DNA of 60,529 nucleotides, taken from positions 602,248-662,776 of the forward strand of contig NZ_JAPDHX010000001.1 of the NCBI RefSeq assembly GCF_025972045.1. Direction: 5' to 3'. The notes beneath the pieces are model-generated. The model was given only the letters and a program-made list of their open reading frames with translations, was not told where the DNA came from and searched no databases. Position 1 is the stretch's first letter, and each line of letters opens with the position of its first letter. Positions 38,040 to 47,018 of the stretch are shown piece after piece. The DNA is from Micropruina sonneratiae (GTDB lineage Bacteria > Actinomycetota > Actinomycetes > Propionibacteriales > Propionibacteriaceae). Position numbers and translations under genes: made by a program.

Positions 38040-39754
38040 CGCAACTCTGACCAGTGGAACTGGTCCGCCGACGGCGGGTCGTCGCCGGCGACCCGTGCCG
38101 CCTCCTGGCCGCGCAGGTCGACCCGCCGGATCTTGCCCGAGATGGTCTTCGGCAGCTCCTCGACGAACTCGATGATCCGGACCAGTTGGTAGCCGGACAG
38201 GTACGCCCGGGCGTGGTCGAAGATAGATTTCGCCGTCTCCGCGGACGCCTCGAAGCCGGTCGCCAGGGTGAGGAACGCCTTCGGCACGGCCAGCCGGACC
38301 GGGTGCGGGCTCGGCACCACCGCCGCCTCGGCCACCGCCGGGTGTTCGAGCAGGACGCTTTCCAGCTCGAACGGCGAGATCTTGTAGTCGGACGCCTTGA
38401 ACACGTCGTCGGCCCGGCCGACATAGGTGAGGTAGCCGTCGGCGTCGCGCGCCGCTATGTCGCCGGAATGATAATAGCCCCCGCGCATCGCCTCGGCGGT
38501 GTACTCCTCGTCGCCGACATAGCCGCTCATCAGGGCGAGCGGGCGTCGGGCGAGAGCGAGGCAGATCTCGCCCTCGTCCTGGCCGGGCTCGCCGGTGGCC
38601 GGGTCGAGCAGATCGACGTGGTAGCCCGGCATCGGACGCCCCATCGAGCCGTCCTTGACCCGCTGGCCAGGCGAGTTGCCGATCCAGCAGGTGGTCTCGG
38701 TCTGCCCGAAGCCGTCGCGGATCGTCGCCCCCCAGGCGTCCCGGACGCGGGTGATCACCTCAGGGTTGAGCGGCTCGCCCGCGCCCACCAGTTCGCGCGG
38801 CGGCTTCGACAGCTGGCTCAGGTCGGCCTGGATCAGCATGCGCCACACGGTCGGCGGTGCACAGAACGTGCTGACCTGGTGGGTGTCCATCACCCGCATC
38901 AATGCGGCGGCGTCGAAGCGGGCGTAGTTGTAGATGAACACGGTCGCCTGGGCGAGGAACGGGGAGAAGAAGTTGCTCCAGGCGTGCTTGCCCCAGCCGG
39001 GGGAGGAGATGTTCAGGTGCACGTCGGCCTCGCGCACACCCAGCCACCACATCGTCGACAGGTGCCCCACCGGGTAGCTCACCTGGGTGTGCCGGACCAA
39101 CTTCGGCCGGGCGGTGGTGCCTGAGGTGAAGTAGAGCAGGCAGGTGTCGTCGGCGGGGGTGGGGCCGTGGGGGGTGAACGTGTCGTCCGCCCGGTGGGAC
39201 GCCGCGAAGTCGACCCAGCCGTCGATCGGGTGGTCGACTCCGATCCGCACCACGGCGTCCGAAAGGCCGGTGAATCTGTCGGCGAGCGCGGCGGGCGCGA
39301 TGGCGGCCACCGCGCCGGCCCGGTCGACCCGGAACTCCAGCTCGGAGGCGGTGAGCAACGTGGAGGTGGGGATCGCGACCGCTCCGATCTTGAGCAGCCC
39401 GAGGAGTGCCTCCCACAACTCGATGGTGTTGTTCAGCATGACGATCACCGCGTCGCCGCGATGGACACCGAGGCCGGTCAGCCAGGTGGCGACCTGATCG
39501 GAGCGACGGGCCAGCTCGCCGTAGCTGGTGCTGACGGCCCGCAGGTCGGCATCGACGATCGTGACGGCGGCACGGTCGGGGTGCTCGCCGGCGACAACAT
39601 CGAACCAGTCCAGCGCGAAGTTGAACTCGGTCAGCTCTGGCCAGCCGAAGCCGTCGACGGCGCCGTCGAAGTCGGTGGCGTGGGCGAACAGGAAGTCGCG
39701 GGCCGCGCGTACGGCGTCGGTGGCGGCGTTCGCGGGGCGTCCGGTGAAGGGCAT
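38036..39754 (-). CDS. AMP-dependent acyl-CoA synthetase
   Basis: A 572-residue ANL-family enzyme that activates a carboxylate to acyl-AMP and then acyl-CoA. The P-loop is YFTSGTTARPKLVRHTQVSY, the A5 motif DGFGQTETTCWIGN, and A8 YHSGDIAARDADGYLTYVGR. The catalytic lysine lies in LPKTISGKIRRVDLR near the C-terminus. An acetyl-CoA synthetase-like N-terminus (FNFALDWFDVVAGEHPDRAA) suggests short- or medium-chain acids such as propionate, but the chain length cannot be read from sequence. ATG 39754 is chosen; the frame is open upstream across the mdh terminator. Coupled to the P-loop kinase downstream. Confidence 0.93.
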   Translation of the reverse strand: MPFTGRPANAATDAVRAARDFLFAHATDFDGAVDGFGWPELTEFNFALDWFDVVAGEHPDRAAVTIVDADLRAVSTSYGELARRSDQVATWLTGLGVHRGDAVIVMLNNTIELWEALLGLLKIGAVAIPTSTLLTASELEFRVDRAGAVAAIAPAALADRFTGLSDAVVRIGVDHPIDGWVDFAASHRADDTFTPHGPTPADDTCLLYFTSGTTARPKLVRHTQVSYPVGHLSTMWWLGVREADVHLNISSPGWGKHAWSNFFSPFLAQATVFIYNYARFDAAALMRVMDTHQVSTFCAPPTVWRMLIQADLSQLSKPPRELVGAGEPLNPEVITRVRDAWGATIRDGFGQTETTCWIGNSPGQRVKDGSMGRPMPGYHVDLLDPATGEPGQDEGEICLALARRPLALMSGYVGDEEYTAEAMRGGYYHSGDIAARDADGYLTYVGRADDVFKASDYKISPFELESVLLEHPAVAEAAVVPSPHPVRLAVPKAFLTLATGFEASAETAKSIFDHARAYLSGYQLVRIIEFVEELPKTISGKIRRVDLRGQEAARVAGDDPPSADQFHWSELR

Positions 39755-39806
39755 GGCCTCATCCAAGCACTGCCTGCCGCGATCCTGTGATCCGGGAGGC
39801 AAAGAT

Positions 39807-39848
39807 GGTGGTGATCCGGACACCGAGTTCGGTGCCCAGATCGCCACC
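39807..39848 (-). terminator. Long hairpin terminator after mdh
   Basis: Two 20-nt arms (39807-39826, 39829-39848) pair at 17 of 20 positions around a 2-nt loop, with CACCGA-GT-TCGGTG at the tip. It begins 36 nt after the mdh stop on the minus strand and is followed there by ATCTTT. It is a good intrinsic terminator. Confidence 0.7.
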
Positions 39849-39883
39849 TTGGGTGATCAGATTTCTGCGGCCGCGCCGAGAAC

Positions 39884-40870
39884 TCAGATCAGGCCGAGCT
39901 CGGTGACCGCCTTGGCCTCGTCCTGCAACTCGGCGACGCTCGCGTCGATCCTGCCGCGGCTGAAGTCGTCGATCTCGAGGCCCTGGACGATGCTGTAGGT
40001 GCCGTCGGCCGTCGTGCACGGGAACGAGCTGATGATGCCCTCGGGCACGCCGTAGGAGCCGTCGGAGGGCACCGCCATCGACACCCAGTCGCCGGCGGGG
40101 CTGCCCTGCACCCAGTCGCGCATGTGCTCGATAGTGGCGTTGGCCGCGGACGCCGCCGAGCTGGAGCCGCGGGCAGCGATGATGGCCGCACCGCGCTTGG
40201 CGACGGTCGGGATGAAGTCGTTCTCGATCCAGGGCTGGTCGTTCACCAGTTCGGCGGCGTTCCTGCCGTCGACCTCGGCGTGGAACAGGTCGGGGTACTG
40301 GGTCGCCGAGTGGTTGCCCCAGATGGTCATCTTCTTCACGCTGGTGACGGCTGCGCCGGTCTTGGCGGCGAGCTGGCTGATCGCCCGGTTGTGATCCAGC
40401 CGGGTCAGCGCGTTGAACCGCTCGGCGGGAATGTCGGGGGCGTTCTTCATGGCGATCAGGGCGTTGGTGTTGGCCGGGTTGCCGGTGATCAGCACCTTGA
40501 CGTCGTCGGCGGCCACCGCGTTCAGGGCCTTGCCCTGGGCGGTGAAGATGGCGCCGTTGGCGCTCAGCAGGTCACCGCGCTCCATGCCCGCGGTGCGCGG
40601 CCGGGCGCCGACCAGCATGGCCAGGTTGACGCCGTCGAAGACCTTGTTCGGGTCGTCGCCGATCTGGACGCCGGCCAGGGTGTCGAAGGCGCAGTCGTCC
40701 AACTCCATCACCACGCCCTCGAGGGCCTTCAGGGCCGGGGTGATCTCCAGCAGTCGCAGCTCGACGGGCTGGTCGGGGCCGAGTAGGGCGCCGCTGGCGA
40801 TACGGAACAGCAGGCTGTAGCAGATCTGGCCGGCGGCGCCGGTCACGGCAACCTTCACGGGTGTGGTCAC
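39884..40870 (-). CDS. mdh: Malate dehydrogenase
   Basis: A 328-residue cytosolic-type NAD-dependent enzyme that interconverts malate and oxaloacetate. The Rossmann start [20 protein letters not shown], the substrate loop [16 protein letters not shown] and the active-site His in [20 protein letters not shown] are all standard; [14 protein letters not shown] binds cofactor. GTG 40870 is chosen because GGAG sits 7 nt upstream and [11 protein letters not shown] is the usual N-terminus; an in-frame TTG six codons earlier lacks support. Together with icd, sucCD and mutAB the TCA/propionate route is well represented. Confidence 0.96.
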   Translation of the reverse strand: MTTPVKVAVTGAAGQICYSLLFRIASGALLGPDQPVELRLLEITPALKALEGVVMELDDCAFDTLAGVQIGDDPNKVFDGVNLAMLVGARPRTAGMERGDLLSANGAIFTAQGKALNAVAADDVKVLITGNPANTNALIAMKNAPDIPAERFNALTRLDHNRAISQLAAKTGAAVTSVKKMTIWGNHSATQYPDLFHAEVDGRNAAELVNDQPWIENDFIPTVAKRGAAIIAARGSSSAASAANATIEHMRDWVQGSPAGDWVSMAVPSDGSYGVPEGIISSFPCTTADGTYSIVQGLEIDDFSRGRIDASVAELQDEAKAVTELGLI

Positions 40871-41007
40871 AGTGGTTCTCCTCAACAACGAGTGATGACG
40901 GTTTCACGCTAGCAGCGCCCACCCGCGGCGTCCGGCGGTCCGGCAGGCCGACCAGCCAGCGGTCCGTCCGGTCTCGGGGTGCGGCCATCGCACCGCGGTG
41001 GCGTGAC

Positions 41008-41013
41008 TAGGCT
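41008..41013 (+). promoter_or_regulatory. Leaderless promoter -10 box
   Basis: TAGGCT ends 7 nt before GTG 41021; no Shine-Dalgarno. Confidence 0.5.
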
Positions 41014-41020
41014 CACCACC

Positions 41021-41683
41021 GTGCTGTTGTTGCTCGCCCGTCACGGCCGGACCGCCTCGAACGTCGCCGCACTGCTCGACACCGCGCCGCCGGGACCCGA
41101 TCTGGACGAGGTCGGACGCCGGCAGGCCGAGGCGCTGGTCGACCGGCTGGCCGGCTACCCGATCGACGCGGTGTACAGCTCCGACCTGGTCAGGGCCGTG
41201 CAGACCGCGCAGCCGCTGACCGCCGCCCGCGAGTTGCCGCTCACACAGCTGGCCGAGCTGCGGGAGATCTCCGGCGGCGACGACGAACTGTCGCCCGACC
41301 TGCGCCGCTACATCGAGGCGTTGCGGGCCTGGGGCTCGGGCGATCCGAACGTCCGGATCCCCGGCGGCGAGACCGGCACGGAGTTCATCGCCCGCTACAA
41401 CACGGCGGTCCGCCGGGTCGCCGACGAGGGGCACCGCACGGCCCTGCTGGTCAGCCACGGCGCGGCGATCCGCACCTGGGCGACGGCGGTGATGCCGCAG
41501 GTGCACGCCGAGTTCGAAGCCGTCCGCGGCATCCCCAACACCACCGTGATCGTCGCCGAGGGCGAGCCCGGCGGGCGCTGGGAACTGCAGCGGATCGACT
41601 TCCCCGAACCCGACCCCGACGACGGCTTCACCCAACCCGGTGTGCTGCCCGGCGACGACCCCGACGTGGCGGCCGGCACCTGA
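41021..41683 (+). CDS. Histidine phosphatase family protein
   Basis: A 220-residue phosphoglycerate mutase-like phosphatase. The catalytic RHG motif is VLLLLARHGRTASNVAAL with the phospho-accepting His, and the second His is in TALLVSHGAAIRTWATAVM. AVYSSDLVRAVQTAQPL is the second Arg region. Acidic residues in LREISGGDDELSPDL recall the acid/base Glu. Substrate unknown; actinobacterial relatives dephosphorylate sugar phosphates, nucleotides or 3-PGA. GTG 41021 is chosen from the TAGGCT box and because the RHG motif normally sits within the first ten residues. Confidence 0.88.
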   Translation: MLLLLARHGRTASNVAALLDTAPPGPDLDEVGRRQAEALVDRLAGYPIDAVYSSDLVRAVQTAQPLTAARELPLTQLAELREISGGDDELSPDLRRYIEALRAWGSGDPNVRIPGGETGTEFIARYNTAVRRVADEGHRTALLVSHGAAIRTWATAVMPQVHAEFEAVRGIPNTTVIVAEGEPGGRWELQRIDFPEPDPDDGFTQPGVLPGDDPDVAAGT

Positions 41684-41743
41684 CCCTGGTCATTGTCGGT
41701 GGCGGCGGTTAGTGTCCCTCCAGACCTCGAGAAGGGAACCGCC

Positions 41744-44700
41744 GTGCAACGTCGCCGCAGCGTCACTGCTCTGATCGTCCTGGCCCTGCTGTTGGGGTGG
41801 CTGACCGCGGCCACGCCGGCGCGGGCCGAGGAGCGCACCGTCACCCTGGTCGGCGACCTGCAGTCCGAACTCGGCTGCAGCGACGACTGGCAGCCGGTCT
41901 GCACGGCGACCGACCTGGCCAAGGGCAGGGGCAGCAACTACGCCGCCGAGTTCACCGTGCCGGCCGGTCGCTACGAGCTCAAGGTGGCGATCAACCACTC
42001 CTGGGACGAGAGCTACGGCGCCGAGGGGGGCTCGGCGAACATCCCGCTGGCGCTGAGTGCGGCGGCGAAGCTCCGATTCAGCTACGACGATTCGACCCAC
42101 CTGACCACGATCAAGCCGGTCGACCTGCCGGGCTCGACCACGACGTCCGACCGCAAGCTGGCGGTGGGTTCGCTGCGCGAGTCGCTCACCCGCGAGCGCT
42201 TCTACTTCCTGATGGCCGACCGGTTCGCCAACGGCAGCAAGGCCAACGACACCGGCGGGCTGACCGGCGGCCGGTTGACCACCGGCTACGACCCGACCGA
42301 CTCCGGCTTCTACCACGGCGGCGATCTCAAGGGCGTGACCAAGAAGCTCGACTACATCAAGGGCCTGGGCACCACCGCGATCTGGCTGACCCCGTCGTTC
42401 AAGAACAACCCGGTGCAAGGCTCCGGCGACGACGTGAGCGCCGGCTACCACGGGTACTGGATCACCGACTTCACCCGGATCGACCCGCACCTGGGCAGCA
42501 ACGACGACATGAAGCAGCTGATCGCCAAGGCGCACGCCAAGGGCATGAAGGTGTTCTTCGACATCATCACCAACCACACCGCCGACATCATCGACTACAC
42601 CGATCCGACGGCCGGCGGCAGCCCGCCCTACACCTACATCTCCAAGGCGGACGCGCCGTACAAGACGGCCTCCGGGCAGGCCTTCGACGATCGCGACTAC
42701 GTGAACTCGGAGTTCCCGGCGCTGGACGCCGCCACGTCCTTCCCGTACACGCCCACGTTCCGCACCACGGCCGACGAGACGGTGAAGGTGCCCCAATGGC
42801 TGAACGACCCGACGCTGTACCACAACCGGGGCAACTCCACCTTCGCCGGTGAGTCCTCGACCTACGGCGACTTCGTCGGCCTCGACGACTTGTTCACCGA
42901 GAACCCCGAGGTCGTGCAGGGGATGGAGGAGATCTACTCGACCTGGGCCGACTTCGGCATCGACGGGTTCCGGATCGACACCGTCAAGCACGTCAACACC
43001 GAGTTCTGGCAGCAGTTCGCGCCGACGGTGCTCGACCACGCCAGGGCGTCCGGCAACGACGACTTCTTCATGTTCGGCGAGGTGTACGACTCCTCGCCCA
43101 CGTTCACCAGCCAGTACACGACCACCGGCAAGCTGCAGGCGACCCTCGACTTCGGCTTCCAGAACGCTGTGACCGGTTTCGCCCAGGGCAAGGCGACCAC
43201 CGGGCTGCGCGATCTGTACGCAGGCGACGACTGGTACACCGACGCCGACAGCAACGCCTACCAGTTGCCCACCTTCACCGGTAACCACGACATGGGCCGG
43301 CAGGCGATGATGCTGCGCCAGGCGGGCTTCAGCGCGAAGGAGACGTTGACCCGGCTCAAGCTGGCCAACTCGCTGATGTACCTGACCCGGGGCCAACCCG
43401 TCGTCTACTACGGCGACGAGCAGGGCTTCGCCGGCAGCGGGGGTGACAAGGCGGCCCGCCAGGACATGTTCGCCAGCAAGGTGGCCTCGTACAACAGCGA
43501 GGAGGTGATCGGCGGGGCGTCCGGCTCGAAGAACCGCTACAACACCGACTCGACGCTGTACCGGCAGATCGCGAAGCTGGCCCGCATCCGGGCCCAGCAC
43601 CCGGCGCTGGCCGACGGGGCCCAGATCGCCCGCTACTCCTCCGACACTGCCGGCATCTTCGCCGTCAGCCGGATCGACACCTCGGCGCAGCGCGAGTACC
43701 TGGTGGTCAGCAACAACGCGACCACGGCCAAGAAGGCCACCTTCTCGACCTATTCGGCGAACACCCGCTTCGACGAACTGCTCGGCTCCGGTGGCGACGT
43801 CAGCGCCGACCGTTTCGGCCGGGTGAGCGTGACGGTGCCGGCACTGAGCGTGCGCGTGTTCCGGGCGGCGAGCCGGATGCCGGCCTCGAGCGCCGCGCCG
43901 GTGATCGTTCCGCTGTTCAAGGCCGGGGGCACCGTTGGCGGCCGCGCCGAACTGGCGGTCGCGCTGGCCGACACCAGCCGGTTCGCCGAGGTGAGCTTCT
44001 ACAGCCGCCCGGCCGGGACGACGCAATGGCAGTTGCTGGGCACCGACGACAACCCGCGCTACCGGGTCTACCAGGACGTCTCCGCGCTGCCCACGGGCAC
44101 CCTGCTGGAGTACCGGATCGTGGCCAGGGACTTGGCCGGCCGGTACTCGGCGACGTCGAGCTACGCATTCGTCGGCGAGCCGTCGGCAGGTGCCAGCACG
44201 ATCACCAACGACCCGCCCGAGAAGCAGCCCGACGCCGTGTCGGTGCCAGGTTCGTTCAACGCGGCGATCGGCTGCGCCGACGACTGGGACCCGGCCTGCG
44301 ACCAGGCCCAGTTGGCGCTCGACGACCAGAGCAAGATCTGGGCCACAACCCTTGACGTCCCCAAGGGCGACTACGCCTACAAGGCCGCGATCGACAAGAA
44401 CTGGGACGAGAACTACGGGGCCGGCGGGGTCCGCAACGGGTCGAACATCAACCTCAAGCCCGAGGGCGGTGCGGTCAGCTTCTACTACGACCCCGCGTCG
44501 CACTGGGTGACGAGCACGGCCGAGGGGCCGATCCTGACCGCCCCGGGCAGCTTCCAGAGCGAACTGGGCTGCTCGTCGGACTGGAAGCCGGACTGCCTGC
44601 GGCCGTGGCTGCAGGACGCCGACGGCGACGGCACCTACGCCTGGGCGTCGACGAAGATCCCCGCCGGTAGCTACGAGTTCAAGGTGGCCCACGGCCTCGG

Positions 44701-45193
44701 CTGGGACGAGGCGTACCCGTCCGGCAACGTGTCCCTGACGGTGCCCGCGGACGGCATGCTGGTGACGATCACCTACACGCTGGCCACCCACCAGGTCGCG
44801 ACCTCGGTCACGCAGGCAACCTCGACCCCCGACCTCAGCGTCGCCAAGGCGGTGCTGCTGCGCGACGACCTGATCGCCTACCCGGGCGACGGGTTGCCGC
44901 TCGGGGTCGACCAACGGGCGTTGAGTTGGCGGCTGCACTGGTCGGCGAAGGGCGGCCTGGCGATCGACGCGGACGCGGTGACCGGTGGCCGGGTGGCGAC
45001 GCTCACCCGAGACTGGAAGGGTCTGCCGGCCGGCATCCTGGCGACCAGGCCAGAGCTGCGTGGCTACGTGGCCCTGCGCCCCGATGCGACGACCGCGGGA
45101 CGGATGAAGCAGATCATGGCCGGGCAGGTCGCCGTCGGCCTGTACGACGATCAGGGCAGGCTGCTGGACGCCACCGGGGTGAAACGCGGTTAG
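41744..45193 (+). CDS. Secreted alpha-amylase (GH13) with three X25-like modules and an orphan pullulanase-type C-terminus
   Basis: A 1149-residue secreted enzyme. A signal peptide (VTALIVLALLLGWLTAATPARA) ends near residue 31. The order is: X25-like module 1 (SELGCSDDWQPVCTATDL, NHSWDESYGAEGG), the GH13 catalytic domain (nucleophile Asp412 in GFRIDTVKH, acid Glu446 in MFGEVYD, Asp516 in TGNHDMGR), a beta-sandwich (~724-815), X25-like module 2 (~829-925), X25-like module 3 (~927-1022), and a ~120-residue tail (DLSVAKAVLLRDDLIAYPGD) resembling the N-terminal domain of pullulanase-type debranching enzymes. The pullulanase catalytic domain that would follow is absent, and no remnant lies downstream. 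It hydrolyses starch or glycogen outside the cell. GTG 41744 has GAAGGGA upstream. Confidence 0.9.
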   Translation: MQRRRSVTALIVLALLLGWLTAATPARAEERTVTLVGDLQSELGCSDDWQPVCTATDLAKGRGSNYAAEFTVPAGRYELKVAINHSWDESYGAEGGSANIPLALSAAAKLRFSYDDSTHLTTIKPVDLPGSTTTSDRKLAVGSLRESLTRERFYFLMADRFANGSKANDTGGLTGGRLTTGYDPTDSGFYHGGDLKGVTKKLDYIKGLGTTAIWLTPSFKNNPVQGSGDDVSAGYHGYWITDFTRIDPHLGSNDDMKQLIAKAHAKGMKVFFDIITNHTADIIDYTDPTAGGSPPYTYISKADAPYKTASGQAFDDRDYVNSEFPALDAATSFPYTPTFRTTADETVKVPQWLNDPTLYHNRGNSTFAGESSTYGDFVGLDDLFTENPEVVQGMEEIYSTWADFGIDGFRIDTVKHVNTEFWQQFAPTVLDHARASGNDDFFMFGEVYDSSPTFTSQYTTTGKLQATLDFGFQNAVTGFAQGKATTGLRDLYAGDDWYTDADSNAYQLPTFTGNHDMGRQAMMLRQAGFSAKETLTRLKLANSLMYLTRGQPVVYYGDEQGFAGSGGDKAARQDMFASKVASYNSEEVIGGASGSKNRYNTDSTLYRQIAKLARIRAQHPALADGAQIARYSSDTAGIFAVSRIDTSAQREYLVVSNNATTAKKATFSTYSANTRFDELLGSGGDVSADRFGRVSVTVPALSVRVFRAASRMPASSAAPVIVPLFKAGGTVGGRAELAVALADTSRFAEVSFYSRPAGTTQWQLLGTDDNPRYRVYQDVSALPTGTLLEYRIVARDLAGRYSATSSYAFVGEPSAGASTITNDPPEKQPDAVSVPGSFNAAIGCADDWDPACDQAQLALDDQSKIWATTLDVPKGDYAYKAAIDKNWDENYGAGGVRNGSNINLKPEGGAVSFYYDPASHWVTSTAEGPILTAPGSFQSELGCSSDWKPDCLRPWLQDADGDGTYAWASTKIPAGSYEFKVAHGLGWDEAYPSGNVSLTVPADGMLVTITYTLATHQVATSVTQATSTPDLSVAKAVLLRDDLIAYPGDGLPLGVDQRALSWRLHWSAKGGLAIDADAVTGGRVATLTRDWKGLPAGILATRPELRGYVALRPDATTAGRMKQIMAGQVAVGLYDDQGRLLDATGVKRG

Positions 45194-45197
45194 CGCC

Positions 45198-45203
45198 TAG
45201 GCT
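45198..45203 (+). promoter_or_regulatory. Leaderless promoter -10 box
   Basis: TAGGCT begins 4 nt after the amylase stop and ends 6 nt before ATG 45210. Confidence 0.5.
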
Positions 45204-45209
45204 GCCCCC

Positions 45210-45716
45210 ATGACGGCCTACCACGCCGAGGCGTCCGATACCGAGGGCAAGGAGATCCTGACCTGGCAGGGGTTCGGTGACGCCAGTCGCGAGCTCGCCC
45301 AGCGGATCGCCGACGACGGCTTCCGTCCCGATGTGATCGTCGCGGTCGCCCGCGGGGGCCTCGTGGTGGCCGGCGCGCTGGCCTATGCCCTGGGCGTCAA
45401 GCTGGCCGACGCGATGAACGTCGAGTTCTACACCGACGTCGAGGAGACCCTGCCCGACCCGGTGCTGCTGGCCCCGCTGCTCGACATCGACAGCATCGCC
45501 GGACGCCCGGTGCTGGTCGCCGACGACGTCGCCGACTCGGGCCGCACCCTGCAACTGGTGATGGACATCCTGCTCGCTGCCGGCGCCGAGGTGCGCACCG
45601 CGGTGCTGTACACGAAACCCACCTCGATCTACCCGGTCGACTACGCGTGGAAGGACGTCGACGCCTGGATCGTGTTCCCGTGGTCGGCGCTACCGCCTGT
45701 GACGGCGACTCGCTGA
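45210..45716 (+). CDS. Purine-type phosphoribosyltransferase
   Basis: A 168-residue type I PRTase. The PRPP motif is VLVADDVADSGRTLQLVMDI, and the PPi loop DVIVAVARGGLVVAGALAYA precedes it. A C-terminal YAWKDVDAWIVFPW segment fits xanthine/hypoxanthine-type family members. It would join a free purine base to PRPP. With the nucleoside hydrolase, which releases such bases, it forms a salvage link. Bases cannot be distinguished from sequence. TAGGCT 6 nt before the ATG sets the start. Confidence 0.87.
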   Translation: MTAYHAEASDTEGKEILTWQGFGDASRELAQRIADDGFRPDVIVAVARGGLVVAGALAYALGVKLADAMNVEFYTDVEETLPDPVLLAPLLDIDSIAGRPVLVADDVADSGRTLQLVMDILLAAGAEVRTAVLYTKPTSIYPVDYAWKDVDAWIVFPWSALPPVTATR

Positions 45717-45863
45717 GGTCCCCTGGGATCGGTGGTCGGCGCTGGGTCACGTGATCGGCCGGCAATGCCGAGTCGTGGCGTGACTGCCGCTCTGCACGGC
45801 GGCATCGGCGCCAGGAGGCGGCATCGGCTGGTGGGCCCGCACCGGCGTCCGCGGCTCAGGGCC

Positions 45864-45869
45864 TAGGCT
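45864..45869 (+). promoter_or_regulatory. Leaderless promoter -10 box
   Basis: TAGGCT ends 6 nt before GTG 45876. The rest of the 159-bp gap (45717-45875) holds nothing I can identify. Confidence 0.5.
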
Positions 45870-45875
45870 CGGGTC

Positions 45876-46532
45876 GTGAGCTGGGCTGAGATCACCTCCG
45901 TCGAGGAACTGGAGCAGATCGTCGGTGTGCCCGCGTACCGGGCCGCCGCGAAGGTGCGGGAGGCGCTGCTACCGCTGGACCGCGAGTGGCTGGCGGCGTC
46001 CCCCTTCTGCATGGTGGCCACGGCCGATGCCCTGGGTCGCTGCGACGCGTCCCCCAAGGGCGACCCGGCCGGCCAGTTGGTGCACGTGCTGGACGAGCGC
46101 ACGATCGCCATCGCGGAGCGCCCCGGCAACCGCCGGGTGGACGGCTACCGCAACATCATCGCCAATCCGCACGTGGGGCTGAACTTCTTCATCCCCGGAC
46201 GGGGCGACACGCTGCGGATCAACGGCCGTGCCCGGCTGGTCCGCTACGCCGACTTCTTCGATGAACTGGTGGTGAAGGGGCATCGGCCGATCCTGGCCCT
46301 GGTGGTCGAGATCGACGAGGTGTTCCACCACTGCGCCAAGGCGTTCCTGCGTTCGCAGCTGTGGAACCCCGACACGTGGAACCCGAACGCTGTGCCCAGC
46401 ACGGCGGTGATCAGCAAGGCCGTGCTCCCGGACAGCCCCGAGACGCTGGAGCAGCTCGAGGCCTACTACGGCACCAACTACGCCGCCACCATGTACACCG
46501 AGACCCTGGCCGCCGGGAACCGATCCGACTGA
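45876..46532 (+). CDS. PPOX-type FMN flavoprotein (MSMEG_1061-like)
   Basis: A 218-residue pyridoxamine-phosphate-oxidase-fold protein. The flavin site segments are PFCMVATADALGRCDASPKG, AIAERPGNRRVDGYRNIIAN and HVGLNFFIPGRGDTLRINGR. The later FHHCAKAFLRSQLWNPDTWN matches the MSMEG_1061-type family of F420/FMN-dependent reductases. The substrate is unknown. GTG 45876 is chosen from the TAGGCT box 6 nt upstream. Confidence 0.87.
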   Translation: MSWAEITSVEELEQIVGVPAYRAAAKVREALLPLDREWLAASPFCMVATADALGRCDASPKGDPAGQLVHVLDERTIAIAERPGNRRVDGYRNIIANPHVGLNFFIPGRGDTLRINGRARLVRYADFFDELVVKGHRPILALVVEIDEVFHHCAKAFLRSQLWNPDTWNPNAVPSTAVISKAVLPDSPETLEQLEAYYGTNYAATMYTETLAAGNRSD

Positions 46533-46541
46533 GCGACCCCG

Positions 46542-46930
46542 TCAACTCCGCTCGGCGTCCGAGCGCAGGACGCAGAACTCGTTGCCCTCCGGGTCGGCCA
46601 GCACCACCCAGCCGGTGCCCGGTCCGTGGTGCCGCGCCGGTCGGCCACCCGCGTGGCGCCGAGCCCCAGCAGCCGCTCGACCTCGGCGTCGCGGGGACGG
46701 TCGGTGGGCACCAGGTCGAGGTGCAGGCGGTTCTTGACCGCCTTGGCCTCCGGCACCTCGATGAACAGCAGCCGATGCGATTCGTCGGGTGACAGCAGCA
46801 TGCACTCCTCGTGGCCGGGCTCATTGGGGTCGTCGGCGACGTCGTGGTAGTCGAGCACCCGCTTCCACCACTGCGACAACTCATAGGCGTCGGCGCAGTC
46901 GACGCTGGTGTGCGAAACCCGGCTGGTCAC
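46542..46930 (-). pseudogene. VOC (glyoxalase-like) protein with a frameshift
   Basis: The N-terminal part from GTG 46930 reads VSHTSVDCADAYELSQWWKR through FIEVPEAKAVKNRLHLDLVP and LLGLGATRVADRRG, a VOC fold. The expected end, GPGTGWVVLADPEGNEFCVL, lies one frame away from about 46635 on and stops at 46542. The shift looks like one missing base near 46625-46640. An intact product would be about 129 residues, similar to small actinobacterial glyoxalase/dioxygenase-like proteins. A sequencing error would also explain it. Confidence 0.8.
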
Positions 46931-47018
46931 GCGGTCAGCCAAGCACAGCGGCCCCTGGTGCTGCGAGCGAGTGGGTAAGGATGGGGGCGACCCCACCGAC
47001 CTGGCGAAGGAGACCCAG

